This document shows, in pieces, positions 4,676-5,062 of a DNA stretch of 5,062 bases (positions within the stretch are counted from its first letter, which is position 1; each line of letters begins with the position of its first letter). Made by a program: the position numbers and the translations under genes. Below the pieces are notes generated by a model. The model did not search any database and had not been told where the DNA came from. It saw nothing but the letters and a program-made list of their open reading frames with translations. Origin of the DNA: Anaerolineales bacterium UBA3940 (GTDB taxonomy: Bacteria; Chloroflexota; Anaerolineae; Aggregatilineales; UBA3940); NCBI GenBank assembly GCA_002385675.1, contig DGDY01000284.1, positions 1-5,062 of the forward strand, written 5' to 3'.

Positions 4676-5062
4676 ATGCGAATTCTCGTCACTGGCGGGC
4701 TGGGCGCGGTCGGCGCGCCTCTCACACGCGAACTGCGCCGTCGCGGCCATGAGGTGTGGGTCGCCGATCGCGTTCACGCTGAAGGCCCGAATTACCTGCG
4801 CTGTGATGTCGGCATGTACCGGCAGGTCGAGCGCCTCTTTGAGGACCGCACCTTTGACCTCGTCTACCACCTCGCCGCGGAGTTCGGGCGCTGGAACGGC
4901 GAGGACTTCTACGAGACGTTGTGGCAGTCGAACGCCATCGGCACCAAGAACATCCTCCGCATGCAGGAGAAGTATGGCTTCCGCATGGTGTTCACCTCCA
5001 GCTCGGAGGTCTACGGGGACTACGAAGGCGAGATGGTCGAGGACGTGCTCTTATACACATCT
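4676..5062 (+). CDS. NAD-dependent epimerase/dehydratase (extended SDR), 3' end missing
   Basis: This is the N-terminal part of a nucleotide-sugar epimerase or dehydratase with a Rossmann fold. Visible motifs are the dinucleotide-binding MRILVTGGLGAVG (1-13, TGGxGxxG), an acidic D31 at the end of the second strand that favours NAD over NADP, D44 in a CDV adenine-contact motif, HLAA (65-68), SNAIGTKNIL (85-94) and FTSSSEVYG (106-114), which includes the active-site Ser region. The catalytic YxxxK lies beyond the cut. Family members are usually about 300-340 residues, so more than half is missing. Genuine sequence ends near 5047 (residue 124). The final five codons (L-L-Y-T-S) are read from probable adapter. 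The substrate cannot be assigned. Its place directly after a GT-C-like membrane protein fits synthesis of an activated sugar for a surface glycan or glycolipid. Confidence 0.93.
   Translation, partial: MRILVTGGLGAVGAPLTRELRRRGHEVWVADRVHAEGPNYLRCDVGMYRQVERLFEDRTFDLVYHLAAEFGRWNGEDFYETLWQSNAIGTKNILRMQEKYGFRMVFTSSSEVYGDYEGEMVEDVLLYTS
5048..5062. other. Residual Tn5/Nextera mosaic-end adapter at right contig end
   Basis: The last 15 bases, CTCTTATACACATCT, equal the final 15 bases of the 19-base mosaic end CTGTCTCTTATACACATCT. The ending ACACATCT matches the engineered mosaic end rather than the natural IS50 outside end, which ends ACACAAGT. This points to library adapter, not an insertion sequence. 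The first four adapter bases are absent, so the junction itself is imperfect. Confidence 0.93.

Noticed and set aside
5048..5062. Natural Tn5/IS50 transposon end interrupting the epimerase
   Set aside because: The terminal bases match the synthetic mosaic end rather than the IS50 outside end, they stop exactly at the window edge, and the mirrored partial copy opens the window. Library adapter explains all three.
1..5062. CRISPR array, tRNA, rRNA, phage or defence genes
   Set aside because: I saw no regularly spaced repeats, cloverleaf folds, transposase motifs or defence-protein motifs on either strand.

Overview
The window is a high-GC bacterial fragment of 5062 bases with one strand in use: all five supported genes read left to right. 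The kinase architecture (two PAS domains, a GAF domain and a HisKA_3/HATPase_c core with no membrane segment), the LuxR/NarL partner and the style of the protein sequences suggest an environmental Chloroflexota (Anaerolineae-like) genome. That taxonomic call is inference. Both ends look like untrimmed tagmentation adapter: the last 15 bases match the synthetic Tn5/Nextera mosaic end exactly, and the first 9 match its reverse complement. The window is therefore probably one entire short contig, and its extreme bases are not biology.

Layout. Positions 74-2059 encode a soluble sensor histidine kinase, possibly cut at its 5' end. Its stop codon overlaps the start of a NarL-type response regulator (2056-2700) in an ATGA junction, so the two form a classic cognate two-component pair. 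A 162-base gap follows. It holds paired inverted and direct repeats at the end of the regulator gene, a lone -10-like box and a small hairpin. Next comes a stand-alone receiver-domain protein (2863-3267). It aligns without gaps to the receiver of the preceding regulator but has no DNA-binding domain and lacks the switch Thr/Ser. The next gap (3268-3364) is almost entirely one long imperfect palindrome with competing internal hairpins, and its right arm runs to two bases before the next start codon. Positions 3365-4657 encode a polytopic membrane protein resembling GT-C type glycosyltransferases. Eighteen bases later an NAD-dependent epimerase/dehydratase (4676 to the end) begins and is cut by the contig end.

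How the genes work together. The first two genes form a phosphorelay that senses an unknown cytoplasmic signal and controls transcription. The orphan receiver may be a phosphate sink or protein-interaction module on the same pathway (inference). The last two genes look like the start of a cell-surface glycan or glycolipid operon. Whether the two-component system controls them is not shown by the sequence. I found no CRISPR array, tRNA, rRNA, insertion sequence or phage gene. The most unusual elements are the palindrome at 3269-3362 and the atypical receiver protein.
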